In this document: positions 50,064-58,278 of the stretch, one piece after another | Layout of the letters: the number at the start of each line of letters is the position of its first letter | How positions within the stretch are numbered: position 1 is the stretch's first letter | Source: Cupriavidus basilensis | Lineage (GTDB): Bacteria; Pseudomonadota; Gammaproteobacteria; Burkholderiales; Burkholderiaceae | Length of the DNA stretch: 64,000 nt | Direction: 5' to 3' | Assembly (NCBI RefSeq): GCF_008801925.2 | Contig: NZ_CP062803.1 | Coordinates: forward strand, 3,038,001-3,102,000 | Notes under the pieces: generated by a model | What the model was told of the DNA's origin: nothing | The model's database searches: none | Seen by the model: only the letters and a program-made list of their open reading frames with translations | Made by a program: the position numbers and the translations under genes

Positions 50064-51599
50064 TTAGCGCCGCTCCAGCTGGCGCGCCAGGTAGGCCAGC
50101 ATGGCAGGGTCCTGGCTGCTGGCCACATTGAAGCGCATCCAGCCCGACGGCATCTGCGATGGCGAGAACAAGCTGCCGGGGGCGAACAGGTAGCCCTCCT
50201 CATGCCCGGCGACGGCGATGGCGTTGGTATCGCGCCCGGTGTCCGCCCACAGGTACATGCCGGCGTGCTGGCCCGGAAAGAGCGACAGGCCCATCCGCTC
50301 GATGGTGCGCCGGGTCTCGTCGCGCGCCCGGTCGAGCCGGTTGCGCACGCGCTCCACGTGCTTGCGGTAATGGCCTTCGGTCAGCACCTTGTACAGCACG
50401 CGCTCGTTGATCTCCGGCGAAGCCAGGCCCGCCAGCAGCTTGCTGTCGGTCAGGCTGGCGGCCAGCTCCGGGTGGGCGGCGATAAAGCCCACGCGCAGGT
50501 TGGCGGCCAGCGTCTTGGAAAAGCTGCCCAGGTAGATCACCCGGCGCAACTGGTCCAGGCTGGCCAGCCGGGTGGCGGAGTGACCCGGCGGGCACAGGTC
50601 GCAATAGATATCGTCCTCGACGATCAGCAGGTCGTACTGCTCGGCAAGGCGCAGCAGCTGGAAGGCCTTGGCGGCCGACAGCGAGGTGCCGGTGGGGTTG
50701 TGCAGCACCGAGTTGATCACCATCAGGCGCGGGCGGCGCGCCTGCAGAATGCGCTCCAGCGCCTCCAGGTCCGGGCCCTCGGCAGTGTAAGGCATGCCGA
50801 TCAGCTGCGCGCCCTGGGCGGCGAAGCGGCCGAACATGACGAACCACGCCGGGTCGCCCACCAGCACGGCGTCGCCGGGGCGCAGGTAAAGCCGGGCGAT
50901 CAGGTCGAGCGCCTGGGTGATGCCGGAGGTGAGCACGATCTGCTCGGGGGTGGCGCCGATCTCCAGTTCGGCCAGGCGGTTGCGCAGTTGCTGGCGCAAA
51001 GGCAGGAAGCCCTGCGGCGTGCCGCTGGCCAGGAAGTGGCTGCCCGGCTGGCGGCCCAGGCCGCGCAGCGCGCTGGCGATCAGCTCGCCGTCCAGCCAGT
51101 CGTTGGGCAGGAAACCCATCCCCGGAGACTTATGCGGCTCGGTGGAGTGGAACATGCTGCGCAGCAGCCAGGTCACGTCGATATTGCGCGCGCCGGTAGC
51201 CACGGGCGCTACCGCCGCCACCAGCGGCGTGCGTTCGCGCACATAGAAGCCCGAGCCGCGGCGGGATTCGAGGTAGCCCAGCGCCACCAGCCGCTCATAG
51301 GCCTCGACCACGGTGAAGCGCGAGATGCCCTTTTCCTGCGCGAGCTGGCGGATCGAGGGCATGCGCATGCCGGCGCGGAAGACCCGCTCGTCGATACGCA
51401 GCCGCGCCCACTCGGTCAACTGCTCCACCAGCGTCATTTGCGCCGAGGGCACCGGGTCGGGCATGCGCTCGGTGGGGGGCGGCATGACCAGGCGCAATGA
51501 GCGCACCTGCTCGCCACCCTGGGGAGCCGCGCCCTTCTGCTTGCCCGCCCCGGCTCCTTTATCCTTGAGCCCTGGCGCAACCGGTTCCCTGCTGTTCAT
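50064..51599 (-). CDS. MocR-type transcriptional regulator (GntR-aminotransferase fusion)
   Basis: A 511-residue fusion regulator. A disordered N-terminus (1-50) precedes a GntR winged helix (about 57-120: RMPSIRQLAQEKGISRFTVVEAYERL and SRRGSGFYVRE). A fold-type I aminotransferase domain follows, with LTSGITQALDLIARL, HNPTGTSLS and the PLP-lysine motif YLGSFSKTLAANLRVGF. Such regulators sense PLP or amino compounds. It is divergent from the VOC gene, and repeated ACTGTAYCG boxes in the 84-base gap are its likely operator. GGGAG precedes the ATG at 51599. Confidence 0.92.
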   Translation of the reverse strand: MNSREPVAPGLKDKGAGAGKQKGAAPQGGEQVRSLRLVMPPPTERMPDPVPSAQMTLVEQLTEWARLRIDERVFRAGMRMPSIRQLAQEKGISRFTVVEAYERLVALGYLESRRGSGFYVRERTPLVAAVAPVATGARNIDVTWLLRSMFHSTEPHKSPGMGFLPNDWLDGELIASALRGLGRQPGSHFLASGTPQGFLPLRQQLRNRLAELEIGATPEQIVLTSGITQALDLIARLYLRPGDAVLVGDPAWFVMFGRFAAQGAQLIGMPYTAEGPDLEALERILQARRPRLMVINSVLHNPTGTSLSAAKAFQLLRLAEQYDLLIVEDDIYCDLCPPGHSATRLASLDQLRRVIYLGSFSKTLAANLRVGFIAAHPELAASLTDSKLLAGLASPEINERVLYKVLTEGHYRKHVERVRNRLDRARDETRRTIERMGLSLFPGQHAGMYLWADTGRDTNAIAVAGHEEGYLFAPGSLFSPSQMPSGWMRFNVASSQDPAMLAYLARQLERR

Positions 51600-51613
51600 G
51601 CCTTGCTCCCGCC

Positions 51614-51658
51614 ACTGTACTGAGAATGTTCTGCATAACTGTATCGGTACTGTACCGA
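51614..51658. promoter_or_regulatory. Putative MocR operator: repeated ACTGTAYYG boxes
   Basis: Three direct copies are visible: ACTGTACTG (51614-51622), ACTGTATCG (51638-51646) and ACTGTACCG (51649-51657). The last two are 11 bases apart, about one helical turn. The last pair also contains the palindrome TCGGTAC-T-GTACCGA (51644-51658). MocR-family regulators characteristically bind direct repeats, and this is the shared promoter region of the regulator and the operon starting at 51684. Confidence 0.7.
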
Positions 51659-51683
51659 CAACCTTGTCTACCATCAACACACC

Positions 51684-52376
51684 ATGACAATCGCCCTCGA
51701 CCATCTCGTGATTGCCGCCCCCACGCTTGAAGCGGGGGCGCAGCATGTCGCCGACGCGCTCGGCGTGATGCCCCAGCCGAGCGGCGCGCACCCTGGCATG
51801 GGCACCCACAATTGCCTGCTCGGCCTGTTCGGCGGCATCTACCTGGAAGTCATCGCCATCGACCCCGAGGCACCGCCCCCCACGCGGCCGCGCTGGTTTG
51901 GCCTGGACACCGAGGCAGTGCAGGCCCGGCTGCGCCATGGTCCCTTCCTGATGCACTGGGTCGCGCGGGTGGAACGCCCCACCGACCTGTCCCTGTGGCA
52001 GGCGCAGTACCCCAAGCGCATCCCGCCGGTCATCCCGATGACCCGTGGCGACCTGCGCTGGCGCATCACCGTGCCGGAAGATGGCAGCCTGCCCGCGTGG
52101 CCGGCCGACGATGCGGATGGCACAGAGCACGCGGCGACCCCGGGCGATGGCATCCTCCCCACGCTGATCCAGTGGGATGTATCGACCCATCCGTCGTCCC
52201 GGCTGCCGAACCAGGGCCTGGCGCTGCGCTCGCTGCGGGCACGCCATCCGCAGGCCGCGCGGCTGGCCGGGGCCTTGCAATGGCTAGGCGGCACCCCGTT
52301 CGTCCCGGAAGCATCCACGCTCGCCGAACTGAGCGCGGAGATAGAAACGCCCGATGGCGTGCGCACGCTGCGCTGA
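51684..52376 (+). CDS. VOC-family (glyoxalase-like) protein
   Basis: A 230-residue protein of the glyoxalase_3/VOC group. It begins TIALDHLVIAAPTLEAGAQH with the metal-ligand histidine of the first beta-alpha-beta-beta-beta unit. GTHNCLLGLFGGIYLEVIAID carries the second metal-ligand glutamate. VOC proteins act as lyases, dioxygenases or resistance proteins, and the substrate here is unknown. It begins the rightward cluster and is probably under control of the divergent MocR regulator. Confidence 0.82.
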   Translation: MTIALDHLVIAAPTLEAGAQHVADALGVMPQPSGAHPGMGTHNCLLGLFGGIYLEVIAIDPEAPPPTRPRWFGLDTEAVQARLRHGPFLMHWVARVERPTDLSLWQAQYPKRIPPVIPMTRGDLRWRITVPEDGSLPAWPADDADGTEHAATPGDGILPTLIQWDVSTHPSSRLPNQGLALRSLRARHPQAARLAGALQWLGGTPFVPEASTLAELSAEIETPDGVRTLR

Positions 52377-52388
52377 ACCGCACGCCGC

Positions 52389-52422
52389 ACGCAATACGCA
52401 ATACGCAATACGCAATACGCAA
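52389..52422. repeat. Tandem heptamer ACGCAAT
   Basis: Four perfect copies of ACGCAAT (52389-52416) and a partial fifth (ACGCAA, to 52422), followed by an A run. It lies 40 bases upstream of the start codon of the alanyl-tRNA editing gene and 13 after the VOC stop. A heptamer is not a multiple of three, but here it is outside coding sequence, so slippage would alter spacing rather than frame. Confidence 0.9.
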
Positions 52423-52462
52423 AAAAACTTTCACAACAAGAACAACCGCCAAGGAGCCCCAG

Positions 52463-53179
52463 ATGTCCGCCACCCGCAAACGCTTCGACGACGACGCCTA
52501 TCTCGGCAGCTGCACCGCCACCGTGGTAGCCGTTCACGCTGACGGCATCGAGCTCGACCAGACCGTGTGCTACGCGCGCAGCGGCGGCCAGGCGGGCGAT
52601 ACCGGCACGCTCAAGCTGGCCAACGGCGCGACCATCGCACTGCTGGAAACCGTGTACGGCCCGGACCGCAGCCATATTCTGCACGTCCCGGCGCCGGGTA
52701 CGGCGCTGCCGGAGGCGGGCGACATCGTGGCCGTCACGATCGACTGGGAGCGCCGCCACCGGCTGATGCGGCTGCATACCTGCCTGCACCTGCTGGGCTC
52801 GCTGATCCCGGTGCCAGTGACCGGCTGCGGCATCTCGCCCGACTCGGCGCGCATCGACTTCGACCTGCCGGAATCCACGCTCGACAAGGCCGTGCTCACC
52901 GAGCAGCTCAATGCGCTGATCGATGCCGACAGCCGCGTGCAGGTGGAGCGCATCACGTCCGAGCAACTCGCCGAGCAGCCCGAGCTGGTGCGCACGGTGG
53001 GCGCGGCGCCGCCCGCGGGCAGCGGCGTCATCCGCATCATCGACATCCCCGGCGTGGACCGCCAGCCTTGCGGCGGCACCCATGTGGCGGCCACCGGCGA
53101 GATCGGCGCCGTGCTGGTGACCAAGATCGAGAAGAAGAGCCGCACCAACCGCCGCGTGGTTGTGCAGTTCGCAGCGTGA
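52463..53179 (+). CDS. Alanyl-tRNA editing protein (AlaX type)
   Basis: A 238-residue free-standing homologue of the AlaRS editing domain, which hydrolyses Ser-tRNA(Ala) or Gly-tRNA(Ala). The zinc site is complete: H105 and H109 in RLHTCLHLLG, C203 and H207 in QPCGGTHVA. GGQAGDTGTL near the N-terminus is the family motif. AAGGAG precedes the ATG at 52463, and the frame further upstream overlaps the VOC gene. It is followed after 17 bases by lysE. Confidence 0.9.
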   Translation: MSATRKRFDDDAYLGSCTATVVAVHADGIELDQTVCYARSGGQAGDTGTLKLANGATIALLETVYGPDRSHILHVPAPGTALPEAGDIVAVTIDWERRHRLMRLHTCLHLLGSLIPVPVTGCGISPDSARIDFDLPESTLDKAVLTEQLNALIDADSRVQVERITSEQLAEQPELVRTVGAAPPAGSGVIRIIDIPGVDRQPCGGTHVAATGEIGAVLVTKIEKKSRTNRRVVVQFAA

Positions 53180-53196
53180 GAGCGGCAGGACGATAG

Positions 53197-53835
53197 ATGG
53201 ATCCCGCTCTGCTCACCGGGCTGTCGGCCGCCCAGTTCGCCGCGCTGCTGTCGCTGATGGCAGTCGGCGCCTTCACGCCCGGCCCCAACACAACGATTGC
53301 CGCGGTCACGGGCGCCAACTTTGGCCTGCGCGCCACGCTGCCGCACTGCGTGGGCGTCGCGTTCGGCTTTGCCAGCATCCTGGCGCTGTGCGCGGCGGGC
53401 ATTGGCGCGCTGATCCTGGCCAGCCCGGCGCTCGCGCTGCTGGTGCATGCCGCCGGCGTGCTCTACCTGCTGTGGCTGGCGCTCAAACTGGCGCGCAGTA
53501 CCGTGCTGTCGGACAAGCAGGTGCTGCGCCCGCTGTCGGTGTGGCAGTCGGCCGTGCTGCAGTACGCCAATATCAAGGCGTGGATGCTGGCGCTGGCGAC
53601 GGCCGCCTCGTATATGGCGGGCGCGCAGTCGCCGGTGCATCGGGCCATGCTGGTGTGCGCGGTGTTCGGCGTGTTCGGCTTTGTCAGCAATGGCGTGTAC
53701 GGCGTGATTGGCGCCACGCTGCGGCAATGGCTGCAGGTAGGCCACCGCATCCGCTGGTTCAACCGCGCAATGGGCCTGGCGCTGGCACTCACGGCGCTGT
53801 GGATTGCGCTGGCTGGCCGGCCCGCCCTGCACTAA
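53197..53835 (+). CDS. LysE/RhtB-family amino acid exporter
   Basis: A 212-residue inner-membrane protein with six hydrophobic segments. The family signature is FTPGPNTTIAAVTGANFGLRA, with the PGPN motif in the first loop. LysE/RhtB proteins export amino acids such as lysine, threonine or homoserine. Clustering with a tRNA editor, an EamA exporter, RidA and aminotransferases suggests amino-acid detoxification, but the substrate is unknown. Confidence 0.88.
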   Translation: MDPALLTGLSAAQFAALLSLMAVGAFTPGPNTTIAAVTGANFGLRATLPHCVGVAFGFASILALCAAGIGALILASPALALLVHAAGVLYLLWLALKLARSTVLSDKQVLRPLSVWQSAVLQYANIKAWMLALATAASYMAGAQSPVHRAMLVCAVFGVFGFVSNGVYGVIGATLRQWLQVGHRIRWFNRAMGLALALTALWIALAGRPALH

Positions 53836-53845
53836 TTCAAACGCC

Positions 53846-54835
53846 ATGGCTGCCAAGACCCCCCTTGTTCAATCCATCGACACCCACAGCGGCGGCATGC
53901 TGCTCGGCTTTATCGGCGTGGCCGTGTTCAGCCAGACCTTGCCCTTCACGCGCATGGCGGTGGCCGAGCTGGACGCCACCTTCGTCGCGCTCGGCCGTGC
54001 GGTGGTGGCTGCGCTGCTGGCGCTGGTGCTGCTGTGGCAGCGCGGCGCATTCGCCCGCGCGCGCCGTCCGCGAAGCGGGCAGTGGTGGCGCCTGGGGGTG
54101 ACCTCGCTGGGTGTGGTGGTGGGCTTTCCGCTGTTTTCCTCACTGGCCATGCGTGAAGTGCCGGCCGGCCACGGCGCCATCATCACCGGCCTGCTGCCGC
54201 TGGCCACGGCGGTCTTCGCCGCCTGGTTCGGCCGCGAGCGGCCGTCGCCGGCATTCTGGCTGTCGGCCGCCGCCGGCAGTGCGCTGGTGGTCGCCTTTGC
54301 CCTGTGGCAGGGCGCCGGCGGGTTGCAGCATGCCGACTGGCTGCTGTTCGCGGCGATGGTGCTGGGCGCGCTGGGCTATGCCGAGGGCGGCAAGCTGTCG
54401 CGCGAGCTTGGCGGGCTGGAAACCATCAGCTGGGCACTGGCCGTGGCGCTGCCGCTGCTGCTGCCGGTGGTGGCCTGGCTTGGGCTTGCGCATGCTGGCC
54501 AGATCGCAGCCGCCTCGCCACGCGCCTGGCTCGGCATGGGCTATGTTTCCGTCTTCTCGATGTTCATCGGCTTCCTGTTCTGGTACGCCGGGCTCGCAAA
54601 AGGCGGCGTGGCGCGCGTCGGGCAGATACAATTGCTGCAGCCGTTCCTCACGCTGGCGGGCGGCGCCCTGCTGCTGGCCGAGCCGCTCGACGCCGTCACC
54701 CTGGCGTTTGCGGTGGCAGTGATCGGCGTGGTAGCCCTGGGTCGCCGAACCGCCGTGCGCAGCGCCCCCGCGAGCCCCATGCCCGCGCCCGCCGTCGAAG
54801 AACCCCACCCTGCCCCTACGGGACGATCCCTCTGA
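53846..54835 (+). CDS. EamA/DMT-family transporter
   Basis: A 329-residue permease with ten hydrophobic segments in two EamA repeats (for example RMAVAELDATFVALGRAVVA and the second-repeat FLFWYAGLAKGGVARVGQIQ). A Pro/Ala-rich tail closes the protein. Family members export amino acids or metabolites. It starts 10 bases after the preceding exporter gene ends, so both are likely on one transcript. I chose ATG 53846 (MAAKTPL) over an upstream in-frame ATG inside the previous gene. Confidence 0.87.
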   Translation: MAAKTPLVQSIDTHSGGMLLGFIGVAVFSQTLPFTRMAVAELDATFVALGRAVVAALLALVLLWQRGAFARARRPRSGQWWRLGVTSLGVVVGFPLFSSLAMREVPAGHGAIITGLLPLATAVFAAWFGRERPSPAFWLSAAAGSALVVAFALWQGAGGLQHADWLLFAAMVLGALGYAEGGKLSRELGGLETISWALAVALPLLLPVVAWLGLAHAGQIAAASPRAWLGMGYVSVFSMFIGFLFWYAGLAKGGVARVGQIQLLQPFLTLAGGALLLAEPLDAVTLAFAVAVIGVVALGRRTAVRSAPASPMPAPAVEEPHPAPTGRSL

Positions 54836-54846
54836 CTGGAGACCCT

Positions 54847-55305
54847 ATGTCCGTTCACGACACCCTTGCCCGCCTCGGCATCGCACTGCCGACCGCTGGC
54901 GCACCTGCCGCCGCCTACGTCATGGCCGCGCAAACCGGCAACACCGTGTTCCTTTCGGGCCACATTGCCCGCAAGGATGGCAAACCCTGGGTCGGCAAGC
55001 TGGGCAAGGACCTGGGCACCGAAGACGGCAAGGTTGCCGCGCGCGGCATCGCCGTGGACCTGCTGGCCACGCTGAACACCCACCTGGGCGGCGACCTGGA
55101 CCGCGTCACCCGCATCGTCAAGGTGATGAGCCTGGTCAACTCCACGGAAGACTTCACCGAGCAGCACCTGGTGACCAACGGTGCCTCGGAGTTGCTGGCG
55201 GAAGTCTTCGGCGAAGCCGGCAAGCATGCCCGCAGCGCCTTTGGCGTAGCGCAGATCCCGCTGGGCGCCTGCGTCGAGATCGAGATGATCGTCGAAGTGA
55301 AGTAA
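54847..55305 (+). CDS. RidA-family protein
   Basis: A 152-residue RidA/YjgF/TdcF-family protein of the longer subgroup. VFLSGHIARKDGKPW and the C-terminal GVAQIPLGACVEIEMIVEV carry family features, although the arginine typical of archetypal RidA (RxxV) is replaced in this branch. RidA hydrolyses reactive enamines and imines released by PLP enzymes, which fits the neighbouring PLP aminotransferase genes. It starts 11 bases after the EamA gene, and TGGAGA precedes the ATG. Confidence 0.88.
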   Translation: MSVHDTLARLGIALPTAGAPAAAYVMAAQTGNTVFLSGHIARKDGKPWVGKLGKDLGTEDGKVAARGIAVDLLATLNTHLGGDLDRVTRIVKVMSLVNSTEDFTEQHLVTNGASELLAEVFGEAGKHARSAFGVAQIPLGACVEIEMIVEVK

Positions 55306-55431
55306 GCCGGCGAGAAGCGTGACAGCGAGACAGCGAGACGCGAGAAGGCAGAACCAAGTGAATTGAAGTCAGGCCAGGGACCGGGGGCTCTCCCCGCCCT
55401 GCGCCCAACCAGCTGAAGGCACCTCCCACCC

Positions 55432-55761
55432 ATGCGCATCGACAACCTGCCTTTCGGCACCACCGACTGGTCCGGCATCACCCCGACCCGCCACCCCGGC
55501 GACACCGGGGAAGCCCTCTGGCGCACCCGCCAGTTTGGCGACATCCGCGTTCGCATGGTGGAGTATTCTGCCGGGTACCTCGCCGATCACTGGTGCACCA
55601 AAGGGCACATCCTTTTTGTGCTGGAAGGCGAGTTGCATACCGAGCTGGAAGACGGCCGGCATTTCGTGCTCCGCGCGGGCACGAGCTACCAGGTCGCCGA
55701 CCAGGCCGAGCCGCACCGTTCGTCCACCCCGACCGGGGCGCGGCTTTTTATCGTTGACTGA
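55432..55761 (+). CDS. DHCW-motif cupin-fold protein
   Basis: A 109-residue single-domain cupin. The conserved ADHWCTKGHILFVLEGEL segment holds the DHxC variant of the metal-binding motif 1, and HRSSTPTGARLFIVD closes the barrel. This small family is named for the Asp-His-Cys-Trp residues; here the order is D-H-W-C. The function is unknown. It lies between ridA and the aminotransferase gene, 40 bases before the latter. Confidence 0.85.
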   Translation: MRIDNLPFGTTDWSGITPTRHPGDTGEALWRTRQFGDIRVRMVEYSAGYLADHWCTKGHILFVLEGELHTELEDGRHFVLRAGTSYQVADQAEPHRSSTPTGARLFIVD

Positions 55762-55800
55762 GTCGAGCCAACCCGACTCCCCACACACCAAGAGAACATC

Positions 55801-56988
55801 ATGAACTGGGCCATTTCCCGCCGGGCGCAACAGCTGACCAGCTCGGCTATCCGCGAAATCCTGAAAGTGACCGAGCGTCCGGAAGTTATTTCCTTCGCGG
55901 GCGGCCTGCCGTCGCCGGCCACCTTCCCGGTAGCGGCCATGGAACAGGCGGTGGCCCGGATCTTCGCCGACAACCCGCAAGCCGCCCTGCAGTACGCCGC
56001 CACCGAAGGCTACATGCCGCTGCGCGAATTCATCGCCAAGCGCCATCACGTGGACGTGGAGCGCGTGCTGATCACCACCGGCTCGCAGCAGGCGCTGGAC
56101 CTGATCGCCAAGGTGTTGATCGACCCGGGCAGCCCGGTGCTGGTGGAAACGCCCAGCTACCTCGGCGCGCTGCAAGCCTTCTCGCTGTTCGAGCCCGAGT
56201 TCGTCTCGGTGCCGGGCGACGACAAGAGCCTGCTGCCGGAAGCGCTCACGCCCGAGCTGACCGCTGGCGCGCGCTTCCTCTACGCCCTGCCCAACTTCCA
56301 GAACCCCACCGGACGGCGCATGCCGCTGGAGCGCCGCCAGGCCCTGGTGGCCCGCGCCCGCGAGCTCGGCGTGCTGCTGGTCGAGGACGATCCCTACGGC
56401 GAACTGAGCTATCGCGGCGACCAGCTGCCGAGCCTGCTGTCGATGAACCCCGATGGCGTGATCTACATGGGCTCGTTCTCCAAGATCCTGGCCCCCGGCC
56501 TGCGCCTAGGCTTTGTGATCGCCCCGCCCGACCTGCACTTCAAGCTGTGCCAGGCCAAGCAGGCATCGGACCTGCATACGCCCAGCTTCACCCAGCGCCT
56601 TGCCTATGAAGTGGTGCGCGATGGCCTGCTGGACTCGCACATCCCCACCATCCGCACGCTCTACGCGGCGCAGTGCCAGGCCATGCTGGATTCGCTCGCG
56701 CGCCACATGCCCGAAGGCGTGACCTGGAACGCGCCGGAAGGCGGCATGTTCATCTGGATGGAGCTGCCCGAGGGCCTGGACAGCATGGAGATCCTGCAAG
56801 AAGCGGTCAAGCGCAATGTGGCCTATGTGCCGGGCGCGCCGTTCTACGCCAGCAACCCGCGCCGCAATGCGCTGCGCCTGGCCTTTGTCACGGTGGCGCC
56901 AGAGCGCATCGAGCAAGGCGTGGCCATCCTCGGCACGCTGTTCCGCGAAGCCATCGCCAGGCACGCGCCGCAAGCCAAGGCTGCCTGA
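55801..56988 (+). CDS. PLP-dependent aminotransferase (fold type I, LysN-like)
   Basis: A 395-residue aminotransferase related to 2-aminoadipate/kynurenine aminotransferases. FAGGLPSPATFP at the N-terminus, ITTGSQQALDLIAKV, LPNFQNPTGRRM and the PLP-lysine motif MGSFSKILAPGLRLGF are intact. It resembles the catalytic half of the MocR regulator upstream but lacks a DNA-binding domain. The substrate is unknown; branched, aromatic and aminoadipate-type amino acids are typical. AGAGAA precedes the ATG. Confidence 0.9.
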   Translation: MNWAISRRAQQLTSSAIREILKVTERPEVISFAGGLPSPATFPVAAMEQAVARIFADNPQAALQYAATEGYMPLREFIAKRHHVDVERVLITTGSQQALDLIAKVLIDPGSPVLVETPSYLGALQAFSLFEPEFVSVPGDDKSLLPEALTPELTAGARFLYALPNFQNPTGRRMPLERRQALVARARELGVLLVEDDPYGELSYRGDQLPSLLSMNPDGVIYMGSFSKILAPGLRLGFVIAPPDLHFKLCQAKQASDLHTPSFTQRLAYEVVRDGLLDSHIPTIRTLYAAQCQAMLDSLARHMPEGVTWNAPEGGMFIWMELPEGLDSMEILQEAVKRNVAYVPGAPFYASNPRRNALRLAFVTVAPERIEQGVAILGTLFREAIARHAPQAKAA

Positions 56989-57144
56989 GCGTCGCTTGAG
57001 CGACACGCATGGCACGGATACGCTTCCTGGCTGATACCGGGCTGGCGGGCTTCATGGCAAGATAACGGCCATCGCCTGTCAGTCCGGGCCACGAACGCGC
57101 AGGCATTGCGCATGCGCGGCCCACGCCTTGAGGAGAAGGTTTTC

Positions 57145-57789
57145 GTGCTGCGTATCTGGGGTCGACTCTCATCGATCAACGTGCAAAAAGTGGTCTGGTG
57201 CGCGCGCGAGCTGCACCTGGACCACGAACGCATCGACATTGGCGTCAGCGACGGCGACCTCGACACCGAGGCCTATGTCCGGCTCAATCCCGACCGCAGC
57301 ATCCCCGTGATCGAGGACTTCCGCGGCACCGACGTGGGCGGCGAGCCCTTTGTGCTGTGGGAATCCAACGCCATCGTGCGCTACCTGTGCGCGCACGACG
57401 GCGAGGACACCCTGTGGCCCGGCAACGTCAAGGCGCGCGCGCTGGCCGACCGCTGGATGGACTGGCAGACCAACGCCTTCAGCCCGGCCATGGTCGACGC
57501 ATTCCGCCACCTGGTGCGGCTGCCCGCCAAGCAGCGCGACGCCGACCTGATCGCCCGTTCCCTGGAACGCACCGAACCGCTCGCGGCCCGGCTCGACGAA
57601 GCCCTGGCGCAGCGTGAATTCATCTGCGGCGACCGCTTCACCATGGCCGACATCCCGGTTGCCTGCGCCGCCCACCGCTGGCTGGGCCTGCCTGTCACAC
57701 ACCAGCCCCGCCCCCACCTTGAGCGCTGGGCAGCGGCCATGCGCGCACGGCCTGCCGCCCGCACCATCCTGACGCTGCCGCTGGTCTGA
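57145..57789 (+). CDS. Glutathione S-transferase family protein
   Basis: A 214-residue GST with a thioredoxin-like N-terminal domain (LRIWGRLSSINVQKVVW, where the serine pair is the probable catalytic site), the SIPVIED cis-proline, WESNAIVRYL glutathione contact and a helical C-terminal domain (REFICGDRFTMADIPVACAAH). I prefer the GTG start at 57145, which has GAGGAGAAGG about 6 bases in front. Upstream ATGs at 57106 and 57112 would add a few basic residues. It ends the rightward cluster. Confidence 0.88.
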   Translation: MLRIWGRLSSINVQKVVWCARELHLDHERIDIGVSDGDLDTEAYVRLNPDRSIPVIEDFRGTDVGGEPFVLWESNAIVRYLCAHDGEDTLWPGNVKARALADRWMDWQTNAFSPAMVDAFRHLVRLPAKQRDADLIARSLERTEPLAARLDEALAQREFICGDRFTMADIPVACAAHRWLGLPVTHQPRPHLERWAAAMRARPAARTILTLPLV

Positions 57790-58278
57790 GCCGCCCCCTT
57801 ATTTGCCGATTTGCCTGCTGATTTACTGGCTGATTTACTTGCTGTTGCGCCCGCCCGACACCGCCGCAAGCACGTGACCACCGGGAAGGATGTGCAGCAT
57901 GGCAATGCGCCTCCAGAAACAGGAACGCCGCCTTTCATGCCGGGCCGGTCAGCTTATCGGCAGCGCCAAGGCGCACAAGGACGACCGGCACATTCTGCCA
58001 CCATGGGCCTGGCCAGCATACATTTGCGTATCGAGTGGTTTGGAGTACTCTGCCAATCAGGCAGCGAGTGCGCCAACCTGCCCCCAGGCAAACCCTGATC
58101 CATGAATCCGGCTCACGATGGCGGTGACCGGATTTAGGGTAGCGCGGCAGGAACCCATCCTTAGAATCCGAAGTTTGCTGGTCGCGTCGTTGCCGAAGCG
58201 CGCCCGGACAAAAGACAAAACGGCAGGCCGGGCTCAATAGAAAATAAACCTGTCGCCCCAACCCGAGGAGGACTCATC
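57790..58278. promoter_or_regulatory. GST-lldP intergenic region with repeats and an inverted repeat
   Basis: These 489 bases hold no supported gene. Three 12-base units (GATTTGCCTGCT, GATTTACTGGCT, GATTTACTTGCT) lie at 57808-57843. A bulged inverted repeat, AATCCGG-C-TCAC (58105-58116), is mirrored by GTGACCGGATT (58124-58134) about 145 bases upstream of the permease start, flanked by ACCCT and AGGGT. It is a candidate operator for lactate control. No lldR-type regulator gene is in the window. Confidence 0.5.
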
